From the NCBI GenBank assembly GCA_024195265.1, contig JAJLRJ010000001.1:58942789-59006788 (forward strand): DNA of 64,000 nt, written 5' to 3'. Source of the DNA: Dendrophyllia cribrosa (Eukaryota > Cnidaria > Anthozoa > Scleractinia > Dendrophylliidae). Positions 13,456 through 25,684 of the stretch are shown piece after piece (within the stretch, counting starts at the first letter, position 1; the number at the start of each line of letters is the position of its first letter). A model generated the notes under the pieces. The model was not told the DNA's origin. It worked only from the letters and a program-made list of their open reading frames with translations, and made no database searches. The translations under genes and the position numbers were made by a program.

Positions 13456-14115
13456 ATAGTTCACAGGAAAGTAAGCCTTTGTAGCGTCAACTTGAATGTT
13501 CACACATATAGGATGTCACCCATGGACTAAAAACTTTGAAACAGTACCATATGACTTGAAGTACGCCTTTGTAGCTTTCATTCGAATGGTCACACGAACT
13601 GTAAATTCCGAAAACGTACCAATAGAGCCCCTTTGTAGCTTTCATTTGAATGATCACACATTTAGGATTTTACCGTCGCATATTTAAGATTTCATCCGCA
13701 AAGACAAACGTATGAAACGGTACCACACGAAAGTACGCCTTTGTAGCTTTAATTTGAATGGTCACATATTCAGGATTTTATACACGCAATCAAAAGTTTG
13801 AGACACTACCATAGGAAAGTACGCCTTTGTAGATTACATTTGAATGGTCGGTCAAACATTTCGGATTTTATGTACGAACTTAAACGTTTGAAACAGTATC
13901 ATAGGAAAATACGCCTTTGTAGCTTTCAATTGGATGGTCCTGACACATTTTTCTAGCTTTCACTTGAATTGTTACACATTTAGCATCAAAATTTAGTTTG
14001 TAACAATACCATAGAGAAGAATAGTTGTAGCTTTTATTTGCATGGTGACACATTTAGGATTTCATCCGCGCACTTAAAAGTTTAAAACAGTACAATAGGA
14101 GAGTACACCTTTGTA

Positions 14116-14533
14116 TCCTGGGAGGGGGGGGGGGGGGGGGGGGGTACTTGACCACTATTTGGGTATAGGGGTGCCGCTGAGGGTCTGAGACCCTGATCCT
14201 GTTCAGGACAAAAATAAACAAAAATACCTACCCTGTATAGGACAACACCCTCTATTTTAGGACCCTGTCTAGGACACGGCTCGTGCGTGGTTATTGATCT
14301 GAACTTAATAAAAATGGTAGACGCATCCTTTGAAAAGAAAACGACTTCGCCTTCACATGAATATACTAATCAAAACAAGGGAAGTCACCACAAGCGCTAA
14401 ATTAACTGGAACCATACCCTGTTTAGGACAGATTCAGACCCTGTTTAGGACAGATTCACGTTAAATTATTTACCCTGTTCAGGACAAAAATGCCAAAAAC
14501 CATACCCTGTCTAGCGGCACGTCCCCGTATTAC
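14116..14533. mobile_element. Poly-G-ended MITE, relative of 50382-50820
   Basis: It starts with TCCTGGGA and a ~22-bp G run. The interior has repeated ACCCTGT(T/C)(T/C)AGGACA motifs and a GGTGCCGCTGAGGGTCTGAG block. The motif AGCGGCAC is mirrored near the other end. The element at 50382-50820 shares this organisation. The right end is eroded. Confidence 0.5.
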
Positions 14534-15335
14534 GTTAGCTTTCATTTGAATGGTCAAACATTTATAGATTTATCCACGGACTCAAAAGTTGGAAACACTA
14601 CCACAGGAAAGTAGTTCTTTGTAGCTTTCATTTGAATGGTCAAACATTTAAGATTTATCCACGGACTCAAAGTTGGAAACACTACCACAGTAAAGTAGTT
14701 CTTTGTAGCTTTCATTTCATTGGTCTCACATTTAAAGTTTTATCCACGGACTGTAAATTTTCAAACCGTACCATAGGAAAGTACGCTTTTGTAACTTTCA
14801 TTTGAATGGTGACACATTTAGAATTTCATCCGCGCACCTGAAAGTTTGAAACAGTCTCATAGGAGAGTATACCTTTGCAGCTTTCATTTGAATGGTCAAA
14901 CATTTAGGAATTAGTTACAGACTCAAAAGTTGGAAACACTTCCACAGGAAAGTAGGCCTTTAATTATAGCTTTCATTTGAATGGTCACACGTTTAGGATT
15001 TCATCCGCAGACACTGAAAAGTTTGAAACAGTACCACACGAAAGAACACCCGCCGGCCCGTTGTAGCTTTCATTTGAATGGTCAATTCAACGCTACACAT
15101 TTAGGATGTCATCCATGGACTAAAACGTTTGAAACAATACCACATGACTTGAAGTAGGCCTTACTAGCTTTCATTTGAATAGATTTCATCCAAGGACTGT
15201 AAAGTTTGAAAACGTACCACAGCAAAATAGGCCTTTTGTAGCTGTTCACACATTCAGGATTTCACCTAGCCGTCATTGGCTTTCATATGATTTGTCGCAC
15301 ATTGAGGATACCACAAACATGAACCGAAAACTTAG

Positions 15336-15839
15336 CACTACCATTTTACCACTAATAAACACTAACTAATAAAGATTTTTGTTGTTGTTGTTGTTAAAGT
15401 CTTCTTTGAAATGGTCAAACGGTTTAGTATTTCATCCATGGACTCTAGATTGCGAATCAGTACCACAGAAGTTAAGTAAACGGTCAATGTATGTTTTAAG
15501 TAATGTTGAAATCGCGAACAGCAGTGTTTTATCAAGTTTAAAAATTCGAGCACGAAGCGCGAGAATTTTTAGACTTGATAATGTGTCATGATTTGATAAT
15601 GTGTCATGATTTGGTTCTTACTCTTATGTCGGTGGCCACAAAGTTTTAGCATTATAAAGAAAGGTTCTTGTTGGACAGTATATGCATGTCTGTTAACAGC
15701 TTTTAAGCCTAATCTAATTGGGTGCAATGGGTACCCACGGTTGGAAGCAGTGCCTGGCATGCTTATAACTTGATTAATAATAACATTTTTAAACAACACA
15801 CAAAATAATTCATGTTTGTATTCTTTTTCTTCTTTCGAG
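15336..15839. other. Intergenic or intron, no clear feature
   Basis: Contains a short (GTT)n run near 15378 and AT-rich sequence. It probably includes intron sequence upstream of the exon that follows. No other exon is recognisable. Confidence 0.4.
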
Positions 15840-16042
15840 CAGCACATTCTGTTGGAAAGTCTAAGGAATACTGGTTTTGGCTTGGTGTTCTTGGACTTCA
15901 CTGCTGGTATGAAATCTTCACAAGATTAGCTCAAGTGAGAGGAAGAGGTATACGTAAGATGATCAAGAGCCAAATAGAACAGTCTACTGAAGAAGAAGCA
16001 GATAAAGACACCACAACTTGCAAGATCAGAAAAACTATATAA
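15840..16042 (+). CDS. Probable 3'-terminal exon of an unidentified gene
   Basis: A pyrimidine-rich acceptor (TTCTTTTTCTTCTTTCGAG) precedes an open frame of about 67 codons ending in TAA at 16040-16042. A second AG at 15841-15842 is an alternative acceptor in the same frame. The peptide begins with a tryptophan- and leucine-rich segment (WFWLGVLGLHCWYEIF) that could be a membrane span. A basic stretch follows, then an acidic S/T-E-rich tail (STEEEADKDTTT). AATAAA lies 60 bp after the stop. This layout fits the last exon of a multi-pass membrane protein with a cytoplasmic tail. I do not recognise the family and found no convincing upstream exon. Confidence 0.45.
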
Positions 16043-16101
16043 CTGAACAACAAGCGACATTTTTCCGATTATACACTGATGTAAAAAGGAATTTAGGGCA
16101 G

Positions 16102-16107
16102 AATAAA
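16102..16107 (+). terminator. Poly(A) signal AATAAA
   Basis: A canonical hexamer 60 bp downstream of the stop codon of the putative terminal exon at 15840-16042, consistent with a short 3' UTR. Confidence 0.4.
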
Positions 16108-16388
16108 GAAAATGTTTCAAAATAAGCTCTTACAAGCCTTTAAGTAATGTTACAAGACATCTCAGTAGCCTCGCAGCTCTAAACAAGATCGCTTCGCATT
16201 GGTTACATGAAACAATAAAGTGTTTAGTACTGTTTTAGGGATTGGGTGGCAGCCAATTGGCTTACAATCTTGTTAGACCTCCGACATCACCCAGATATAT
16301 GTTTTCTTATTCTTTGCAGACAGTAATAAACTGCCATTAAGCCGTTCCTGGTTTATAAGGCCAACCATTGTGTCTGACTACTTCAGAA

Positions 16389-19317
16389 AGGGTGGGGAAA
16401 GGGACTTTCCTCCACCCCTCTTCCCACTGCCGAAGGGAGAGGTGGAAGGGTGGGGAAAGGGACTTTCCTCCACCCCTCTTCCCACTGCCGAAGGGAGAGG
16501 TGGAAGGGTGGGGAAAGGGACTTTCCTCCACCCCTCTTCCCACTGCCGAAGGGAGAGGTGGAAGGGTGGGGAAAGGGACTTTCCTCCACCCCTCTTCCCA
16601 CTGCCGAAGGGAGAGGTGGAAGGGTGGGGAAAGGGACTTTCCTCCACCCCTCTTCCCACTGCCGAAGGGAGAGGTGGAAGGGTGGGGAAAGGGACTTTCC
16701 TCCACCCCTCTTCCCACTGCCGAAGGGAGAGGTGGAAGGGTGGGGAAAGGGACTTTCCTCCACCCCTCTTCCCACTGCCGAAGGGAGAGGTGGAAGGGTG
16801 GGGAAAGGGACTTTCCTCCACCCCTCTTCCCACTGCCGAAGGGAGAGGTGGAAGGGTGGGGAAAGGGACTTTCCTCCACCCCTCTTCCCACTGCCGAAGG
16901 GAGAGGTGGAAGGGTGGGGAAAGGGACTTTCCTCCACCCCTCTTCCCACTGCCGAAGGGAGAGGTGGAAGGGTGGGGAAAGGGACTTTCCTCCACCCCTC
17001 TTCCCACTGCCGAAGGGAGAGGTGGAAGGGTGGGGAAAGGGACTTTCCTCCACCCCTCTTCCCACTGCCGAAGGGAGAGGTGGAAGGGTGGGGAAAGGGA
17101 CTTTCCTCCACCCCTCTTCCCACTGCCGAAGGGAGAGGTGGAAGGGTGGGGAAAGGGACTTTCCTCCACCCCTCTTCCCACTGCCGAAGGGAGAGGTGGA
17201 AGGGTGGGGAAAGGGACTTTCCTCCACCCCTCTTCCCACTGCCGAAGGGAGAGGTGGAAGGGTGGGGAAAGGGACTTTCCTCCACCCCTCTTCCCACTGC
17301 CGAAGGGAGAGGTGGAAGGGTGGGGAAAGGGACTTTCCTCCACCCCTCTTCCCACTGCCGAAGGGAGAGGTGGAAGGGTGGGGAAAGGGACTTTCCTCCA
17401 CCCCTCTTCCCACTGCCGAAGGGAGAGGTGGAAGGGTGGGGAAAGGGACTTTCCTCCACCCCTCTTCCCACTGCCGAAGGGAGAGGTGGAAGGGTGGGGA
17501 AAGGGACTTTCCTCCACCCCTCTTCCCACTGCCGAAGGGAGAGGTGGAAGGGTGGGGAAAGGGACTTTCCTCCACCCCTCTTCCCACTGCCGAAGGGAGA
17601 GGTGGAAGGGTGGGGAAAGGGACTTTCCTCCACCCCTCTTCCCACTGCCGAAGGGAGAGGTGGAAGGGTGGGGAAAGGGACTTTCCTCCACCCCTCTTCC
17701 CACTGCCGAAGGGAGAGGTGGAAGGGTGGGGAAAGGGACTTTCCTCCACCCCTCTTCCCACTGCCGAAGGGAGAGGTGGAAGGGTGGGGAAAGGGACTTT
17801 CCTCCACCCCTCTTCCCACTGCCGAAGGGAGAGGTGGAAGGGTGGGGAAAGGGACTTTCCTCCACCCCTCTTCCCACTGCCGAAGGGAGAGGTGGAAGGG
17901 TGGGGAAAGGGACTTTCCTCCACCCCTCTTCCCACTGCCGAAGGGAGAGGTGGAAGGGTGGGGAAAGGGACTTTCCTCCACCCCTCTTCCCACTGCCGAA
18001 GGGAGAGGTGGAAGGGTGGGGAAAGGGACTTTCCTCCACCCCTCTTCCCACTGCCGAAGGGAGAGGTGGAAGGGTGGGGAAAGGGACTTTCCTCCACCCC
18101 TCTTCCCACTGCCGAAGGGAGAGGTGGAAGGGTGGGGAAAGGGACTTTCCTCCACCCCTCTTCCCACTGCCGAAGGGAGAGGTGGAAGGGTGGGGAAAGG
18201 GACTTTCCTCCACCCCTCTTCCCACTGCCGAAGGGAGAGGTGGAAGGGTGGGGAAAGGGACTTTCCTCCACCCCTCTTCCCACTGCCGAAGGGAGAGGTG
18301 GAAGGGTGGGGAAAGGGACTTTCCTCCACCCCTCTTCCCACTGCCGAAGGGAGAGGTGGAAGGGTGGGGAAAGGGACTTTCCTCCACCCCTCTTCCCACT
18401 GCCGAAGGGAGAGGTGGAAGGGTGGGGAAAGGGACTTTCCTCCACCCCTCTTCCCACTGCCGAAGGGAGAGGTGGAAGGGTGGGGAAAGGGACTTTCCTC
18501 CACCCCTCTTCCCACTGCCGAAGGGAGAGGTGGAAGGGTGGGGAAAGGGACTTTCCTCCACCCCTCTTCCCACTGCCGAAGGGAGAGGTGGAAGGGTGGG
18601 GAAAGGGACTTTCCTCCACCCCTCTTCCCACTGCCGAAGGGAGAGGTGGAAGGGTGGGGAAAGGGACTTTCCTCCACCCCTCTTCCCACTGCCGAAGGGA
18701 GAGGTGGAAGGGTGGGGAAAGGGACTTTCCTCCACCCCTCTTCCCACTGCCGAAGGGAGAGGTGGAAGGGTGGGGAAAGGGACTTTCCTCCACCCCTCTT
18801 CCCACTGCCGAAGGGAGAGGTGGAAGGGTGGGGAAAGGGACTTTCCTCCACCCCTCTTCCCACTGCCGAAGGGAGAGGTGGAAGGGTGGGGAAAGGGACT
18901 TTCCTCCACCCCTCTTCCCACTGCCGAAGGGAGAGGTGGAAGGGTGGGGAAAGGGACTTTCCTCCACCCCTCTTCCCACTGCCGAAGGGAGAGGTGGAAG
19001 GGTGGGGAAAGGGACTTTCCTCCACCCCTCTTCCCACTGCCGAAGGGAGAGGTGGAAGGGTGGGGAAAGGGACTTTCCTCCACCCCTCTTCCCACTGCCG
19101 AAGGGAGAGGTGGAAGGGTGGGGAAAGGGACTTTCCTCCACCCCTCTTCCCACTGCCGAAGGGAGAGGTGGAAGGGTGGGGAAAGGGACTTTCCTCCACC
19201 CCTCTTCCCACTGCCGAAGGGAGAGGTGGAAGGGTGGGGAAAGGGACTTTCCTCCACCCCTCTTCCCACTGCCGAAGGGAGAGGTGGAAGGGTGGGGAAA
19301 GGGACTTTCCTCCACCC
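16389..19317. repeat. Perfect 58-bp minisatellite, ~50.5 copies, with NF-kB sites
   Basis: The 58-bp unit (GGTGGAAGGGTGGGGAAAGG, GACTTTCCTCCACCCCTCTT, CCCACTGCCGAAGGGAGA) repeats about 50.5 times with no difference that I can see. Each unit holds GGGACTTTCC, which fits the kB consensus GGGRNWYYCC exactly; the sites run every 58 bp from 16401 to 19301, 51 in all. The kB site is the core of a 12-13-bp imperfect hairpin. The G-rich half has four G runs of at least 3. Since 58 is not a multiple of 3 and the unit has no stop in any phase, all six frames are open for ~2.9 kb. This is not evidence of coding. Confidence 0.95.
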
Positions 19318-20261
19318 TTCCGGGTGTTCATTTATTTATATTTCAGTGTAGGAAGCTAACCCATTTTTCCATTTGTATGTGGAGGTACAGTGAAGCTTGC
19401 CATTCTTTCCGGCGGAATGCAGAAAAACGGGTAGGAAAATTCGTAGTTGTATTATTGTACTGAAATCTGGGTTAACGTTTATGGGTTGCCTGTGGCTCTG
19501 ATACAAATTACCCTGGAAGCAGCAGTCATAACTATAATTAGTTATATCCGGGAACATGCAATTTTATGAAGGTGTATTTTTATTTCGTTTTGTTTACAAT
19601 TCACCACCAACATAGGAAATAAGGTGGCCTAAACAATTGACCTGACTGGTCGCAACTGTTAAAGACCTTACAACAAACAGCTTGATATGTTTTTGTTGAG
19701 GGAGATTGTGTACTAGCTTCATCTAAAAAAATGGTTGAGAGCTGACCTGCTGTAGAAAAGCTATTCAAATAGTGAAATAAAATGTTTTTATCCCTTTCCA
19801 GGTCCATTTAAACGTGTATGTGACTTAGAAAAGCAGACTTAATACAAAATATTTATGGTGAAGACTGGCAAGTTGTAACCCAGAGTTTGCTGCAATAGGC
19901 CTATTTCAGATGGCATCATTTTACTACAACTAATAGAATCCTCGAGTGTCTTGTTTTCCAAACAATGGCTATTGTTATTTAAACCTTAATGGTATTGCAA
20001 AAGTTTAATAAGAATGGAAAAACGCAACGAATTCTGGAAGCTGTAGTAAATAACATCATCGTGAAAATGACCTAATATTCTAAGGCAGTTTCCCTTTTGA
20101 TTACCTGCACCTTTTCATCAGATACATGTATGGTTTATTAAACTTAAATACACATTGAATTTACATAATATACATTATACATAATATGCATTGAATTTAC
20201 TCATTTACAATCACCCTGTACAGCATAATTAACACCACCACAGGTTTTATATATGGCTCAA
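19318..20261. other. Anonymous intergenic DNA
   Basis: Ordinary AT-rich sequence after the minisatellite. No exon, RNA gene or mobile-element end is convincing. Confidence 0.4.
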
Positions 20262-20440
20262 AAGCTTTTATTTGAATGGTCACACTTTAGTATTTTATCC
20301 AGATTCCAAAGTTAGAACCACCTTGTGCAGCATAATAAACATCACCACAGGAAAGTACTGCTCAATTGCTTTCATTTGAATGGTCACACCATAGAAATTA
20401 AACCACAAATTCAAATGTTAGAACCACACCATACAACTCA
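20262..20440. repeat. Isolated ~86-bp satellite units
   Basis: Two diverged units of the satellite that fills 1486-15335 (blocks TTTGAATGGTCACAC and GTTAGAACCAC). Confidence 0.7.
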
Positions 20441-23400
20441 AGTATTGACTCTGGCAAAGAAAGGATTAAACGCCATCCGCCTAAACAGGTTTACAGTAAA
20501 TAAAGTTTAAAGAAAAAGAACATGCATAAGACCAATAGACAACATCACTCATTCCATGTTCATCGGTCTATTGCCAACTTTTGTCAATACCCTACATGTA
20601 TTTTATTTTTTTAACATATAAATTACTACATCATAACTGTGTTTTTCAATAACATAATATGCTGCTATAATTTTTTTATGATAAAATCTCATTAAGTATT
20701 CTTGGTTTTCACATGACGTCATAAAAATTAAAAAATCTAAAGTTTACGTCCTACAAAGCTGTTTCTAACACAGTATGTGGATACAAGTGTTATAATCTTT
20801 CACAAAAAGTTTCAGGTTTTAACGATGTTTTGCTTCCGATTTACAAAGGTTTTAAATGTGTCACGCAATGCGTCACGCTATTTCAGATAAGCCGCAAAAA
20901 TAAACAAAATTGAATCAGCTGAAAGTTATTGTTTGCATGATAAGTGCTTATAAGCCGAGTTAATGGAGCTTATAACAAATACAATATTTTTGGATGTGAT
21001 TTTTGGTGTAATTAAGACTGAATTTTTGGCCGCCATCTTTGTGCCCCTGAGTGGTGGGGCACAAAGATGGCCGCTCCATACATTTCTTACTAAAAATATC
21101 TAATACTCGTTCGCCTATAACTCTTGAACGAAATGCTTTTGCGCTTCAAAATTTGGCCAAGATGTGTAGTTTTAAACTCTCTACAATTCCATAAACATTT
21201 TGGATTCGAAATCTATTTTTTAATGCTTCTGAATTTTGATATGACGTAAGTGAAACCCAAGAATAGTATTTGGACTGCAATTTGTTAAAATCACTAACAA
21301 AATTAAAAAAAAAAGTCTGAACAAAACCCTAACAATTGGTCCATGATGCATACATGTGTCTACTTAAAGGTCATGCATGTTTATTTGGTTTATTCTTGGT
21401 GATTCTCAAGCATGAGGCATTCTTTGGACCTTTTTTACAGCTTTTACTTAGAGAATTGTGTGACAAATTAAAAATAATTTTCATTCATGAGGTGTGTTCG
21501 AGCGTAGTCAATATATAATTGACATTTGTGACATGGCATTTACATCACTAATTCTACGGTTTATTCTTAATATCCACGATGCACTTCATATAAAGGGATG
21601 CATAGTGTAAACCTAGCACAGAAACCCAACGAGAAACCTCAAAACTCATCTTATATGAAGTGTATAGTGGAATCAGGTTACAACATAGCTTCTCCCTAGT
21701 TTCCAGGATAGACACAAAAATAAAATAAAATATTTAAGAATATAGTTTTCCTAATGTTTAACAATAGAATTCTGAAATTAATGCCCCCTTCCTCTCTTTT
21801 AGAATTAACTGCCCTAAGGGGATGCAACTTTTGGGTGGCTGCAGTTACTTTGGGCAATATTGTTACTTCCAGCAGGTAGGAAATTGACATTTACAGTGCG
21901 ATGTGCCTTATTGGAGCACCCAAAAAACCTTTTTCACAAGTTAGCCAATCAGAGAGCTCAAATACAAAGGTTTCATTCACTTTATTGCTTTACACATATC
22001 CACAGTTTGGAAAATAATTATAAGAATTAGCTGGTGATATCTACGTAGGAAACTTGTACATGTAAAAAAATGTTGCTGTGTGCACATGGTAATTAGGTGC
22101 ATCGCACTGCATGTCTGAAAATTAAGATAAGTTTAGAAGGGGCATTATTTTTGGAATTTTATGATACCATACTTTAAATGTTACAAAATATTACAATGGA
22201 ATAACAATCATGCCAACAGGTCCTTAAAAAAGCCTTCTGGATGTACTGTCACTGCGATCTAGCCATCTGTAATCAGTCTCACAATGAATCCCTCCTCTGT
22301 TGGTGAAAACATCCTCTGAAATTGAAAGAAACAGGTTTTTCATCAGCCTAGCTATAAACAGAAGTGACTATTTTGACTGTAGTACCTTAAAGGGGCAATG
22401 TCACATATTTTAGTATCACTTTGACAAGCCAAAGAAACTATAAATTACATTGAAGGAAACCTAAAAATAATGGACAAGTTCTGTTAACAAAATGAATATT
22501 ACTCCACTATTGCATTAAAACTATAACGAAGGGTCTTTAGGTGCAGATGGCCAGAATGGAAATGGATTGCAACTTGAGAAAATTTAAGGAAGCAGTCTTC
22601 AAAAACATGTCGCATCGTCTGGTTGTGAGAGTGCAAGTTGCTGAGGATTTTATCATGTTGCTTAAAGATTTGCTTCAGTAAAACTATTTTTTAACTTGCT
22701 TCAGAATGCTGTCCAATTTTATTACTTGATGCCAACTTAGCTGATGTTCAGCATAAAATACTTTTAACTTATGGCATTGCTCCAAATTGGGATGAATTAC
22801 TTCCACATACTATTAAACAGGCAATCTTCAAGCTTCTTTCAAAAGGCGCTTTTAAGTGCTGCTGTCTGTTGTCAGACCATGGCAAAGCAGGAAAGAAACG
22901 GCCACCACAGACTGAATTTTTGACAGGCAGATCAACTGTACACTTGTATAACAGGAAATGAGGTAGAGAAGATAATAAAAATTAAATGGCCTTTATTCTG
23001 TGTGGGTGGTGAGGTATGCTGTTTTGTTCAATTTCATTCCAGTCCTTTGAATGTTTACAAGATGGTGTAGTTGACGATTCAATAATATTATACACTTGTG
23101 AAATTATTGGATTAAAGCGTATTGTTTATTCGCTTTTGTTTGAATCATTTTGTAACATGCCAAATTATCAAATAGTTCACTTACATACAACAGACACATC
23201 CGATCCTACATGTACTGTATGCACAAGTTTATGTTGGGGAGAAGGGGGTGTTATTTGAATCATTGAACCATTGAATAGCATTATCTATATTGAGCAACTT
23301 TGTGATACTTTGTATCCACAAGCAGAGATGTACATGTAACAGTCTGTTTATTATCTAGATATCGATGAAATGTCATTAGAGAGAAGGCATTTTTCACTGC

Positions 23401-23459
23401 TTCAATTTAATTGTAGAGAGTTAAAAAATGCAAGAGTTAAAAAATGGCCTTCGTTTTTC
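20441..23459. other. Intergenic DNA, mostly anonymous
   Basis: AT-rich. A short inverted repeat GGCCGCCATCTTTGTGCCCC / GGGGCACAAAGATGGCCGC at about 21029-21075 is a possible foldback remnant. Apart from one weak exon candidate on the minus strand (22224-22315) nothing codes convincingly. Confidence 0.4.
22224..22315 (-). CDS. Weak candidate terminal exon, minus strand
   Basis: On the minus strand, TTTCAATTTCAG precedes an open frame of about 30 codons ending in TAA at 22224-22226. The reading begins near residues DVFTNRGGIHC and is hydrophilic. The acceptor and composition are compatible with a last coding exon, but no partner exon was found and the family is not recognised. It may be chance. 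Confidence 0.2.
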
Positions 23460-24565
23460 TTTTTTATTATTATTATTCATGCGCATAGCGCGCATGAGGT
23501 AAGGTTCCGGCTTCGTTTTTCTTGGTCATTTTTTTTTTTTTGGTGTCACATTTGTGCATGCAAATTTATGCACGCATATGTTATTACTAACCGGGTCATC
23601 AACCGGGTCTACAAAAATGGCTGCCGCGCTGGGCATGTGCTTGGTTTTCAAAACCATAGTTTTGTCTTATCGGAGTAATAACACACATTAAAATATTCAA
23701 AATGGAAAGAGAAGGCTTTAAAGAATACCCAGAAGCCGCTGTTGAGAAGAAAAAGGAGAGCTTAAGCGACGAAATCTTGCTTCGAGGAACTTCATACATT
23801 TTTTTCAATGTGGGGCTGTTTCTTTCGAAGAAGCGAAGTTTTAAAGAATTATCAAGCAGCCGAGTCAAGCCGAGGTACTTTACCGTAAAATAAGTTAGAT
23901 TTTACGATGGGAATTTATGTTGATATCAATTTGTGATTGACTTTTTGTTTGTGTTCTCGTTAGTTTTGGAGTAATGTTTATATAAAAACGTACTCAAATT
24001 CAGTCGTAATAATATCATATGTAAACAAAACAAGACAGAAATTCATAGTTCTTACTTCACATGCGTCGCCTCGCTAAAATTAAAAAATAGCCCGGTCGTT
24101 TACTGATTTCATTGCTTTTAAAAGCAGTCTTTTCAAATGCAACGGAAAGAAGTCATGGTTTGGGAAATAAAAGATGAATGTGTATTTCATTGGGAATCAA
24201 TAAATTTAATATTCAAAGCGAGTACAGTTGTGCAATCTTATATTACAGATGGTCGCGTAATACTGTTTTTGAGAATCGCTAAAACTGAAAAATGGCCCAG
24301 TCGTTTACTGATTTCATTGCTTTTAAAAGTAGTCTTTTCAAATATAACAGAAAGAAGTCGCTGTTTGGGAAATATTAGACGAGTGTGGATTGGATCAGGA
24401 ATTAATAAATTAAATATTCACTGCGAGTACAGAAAACATGTCTTGACGTGTTCTTGAGTGTGTCACGCAAAATTCGTTGAGGGGGAAGGGGTGCGTGACC
24501 CTTTTAAAATAAACCGTAAAACTTTGTTGTGCAAGTGCATGAGTACAGGCTACCAGTGTAGCCTC

Positions 24566-24597
<32 letters not shown>
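23460..24597 (+). mobile_element. Dispersed repeat family X, copy A
   Basis: It starts in a TTATTATTATTCATGCGCATAG-like region and runs to GTAGCCTCTTGTTATTATT. Within it a ~220-bp block is tandemly duplicated (24080-24240 and 24270-24440; shared ACTGATTTCATTGCTTTTAA). It is homologous along its length to copy B and, in reverse, to copy C. An intact element-like frame is absent. The block at 24384-24420 is a natural empty-site paralog for the Polinton insertion. Confidence 0.65.
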
Positions 24598-24603
<6 letters not shown>

Positions 24604-24689
24604 TTTTGAGTCACGATTTTGCATGCAAATTTATGCACGCATATTTTAGTGACCGGGTCGTTGGGTCACCAACAAATTCTACAAGAATG

Positions 24690-24845
24690 CAGATACCACG
24701 CAGCTCTTAACAACCTCTAATTTCATTGGACCTGTATATCAAGCAGCTCTATTGTTTTTAGGGCTAGGGTCCATTGTTGTGTTGTTTGTTCTATTGTTAT
24801 TCTCTGCAAATCAGAGAAGACCTTGTAAGAGCTGCGTACTGCCCC
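24690..24845. mobile_element. hAT-like MITE with 8-bp target duplication
   Basis: A 156-bp insertion flanked by CAAGAATG on both sides (24682-24689 and 24846-24853). Inverted subterminal sequence ACGCAGCTCTTA is visible. Copy A reads ACAAAAATGGCTGC at this point, which is the empty site. An 8-bp duplication is the hallmark of hAT-type transposition. Confidence 0.75.
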
Positions 24846-24998
24846 CAAGAATGGCTGCAGCACTCGGCATGTGCTTGGTTTTTAAAACCGAGTTTCGTGT
24901 CATCGGATTAATAACTCACATTTAAAATATTCAAAATGGAAAGAGAAAGCTATAAAGAATGCCCAAAAGCCGCTATAGTGGAGAAAAAGGAGAGCTTT

Positions 24999-25684
24999 AA
25001 GGACGTTTGCGCGAAAATCTTCTAACATTGATTTTTTTTCTAAAACTTTTGCTACAGCTAGGCAACGAGTTACCCGTGTCAGAAATGCAAAAAAATTGGG
25101 GGGTCACCGAGTTCGTTTCGGAGATACATGTAAGATATCTGAAAGGACACCTTAATTTGGAAAAATCGGTCTTCCTTACTCAATATGGCCCCATTGTCTG
25201 TTAGTCTAAAAATATTGCAAATGAATCTCTAGAATGGAACTTTCTATTTTTGCACCAAATTTTATACGTCGAGTAGGTCTATTAAGCAAATTAAATCAAC
25301 TGGTGACTCGACTCCCTTAAAGTAAATCTTATTTTTAAACGACAGCATCTGCAAACCATGACAGCCGCAAGTTAGCTGGATTCAATGTTGCGTGGGTAGA
25401 AAAACGGGAAAATTTTAAACTTCCTACATTGATTTTTTGTTCATTTTTTCATAATCTGTCGAGAATTGGAAAAGAAAATTATCTGCATGTAGCCAAAAAA
25501 AAGTAGGGGTCACCGACCATCCAAGCGAGTAAAATCCAAGTAAAGATAATGCAACGGCTACCAGCCCTTCAGATGTTTAGATTTCTTACTTTGTGCGCGC
25601 GCTCGTGCATGACGTAGCATGGCGTTGCAATATGAATTGCGTGCGCAGTACGGATGGGCGTGAACAATTAGCGCGAATGTCCTT
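24999..25684. mobile_element. MITE with AAGGACNTT ends
   Basis: A ~690-bp insertion relative to copy A (near 23758). The ends are inverted copies of AAGGAC(G/A)TT(T/C)GCGC. The interior is AT-rich without a plausible gene. A target duplication is not clear. Confidence 0.5.

Larger units (their letters stand above)
1486..15335. repeat. Satellite domain of ~86-bp degenerate units
   Basis: A unit of about 86 bp recurs over nearly 14 kb. Recognisable blocks are GTAGCTTTCATTTGAATGGT, CACACATTTAGGATTTTATC, CACGGACTCAAAAGTTTGAA and ACAGTACCATAGGAAAGTAC. Units diverge by roughly 5-25% and vary in length, so the array is old. Short open frames in it are repeats of the unit, not genes. A few units also occur at 20262-20440 and, reversed, in a tankyrase intron near 59103-59165. 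Several inserted elements, listed separately, interrupt the array. I believe this family is widespread in coral genomes, but that is memory. Confidence 0.85.

Noticed and set aside
16389..19317. CRISPR-like array
   Set aside because: The whole 58-bp unit repeats without variable spacers, and the host is an animal.
16337..19463. Six overlapping ~1000-residue Pro/Gly/Arg-rich reading frames
   Set aside because: They are an arithmetic consequence of a stop-free 58-bp repeat (58 mod 3 = 1) read in all six frames; there is no start context, splice logic or composition bias favouring one frame.
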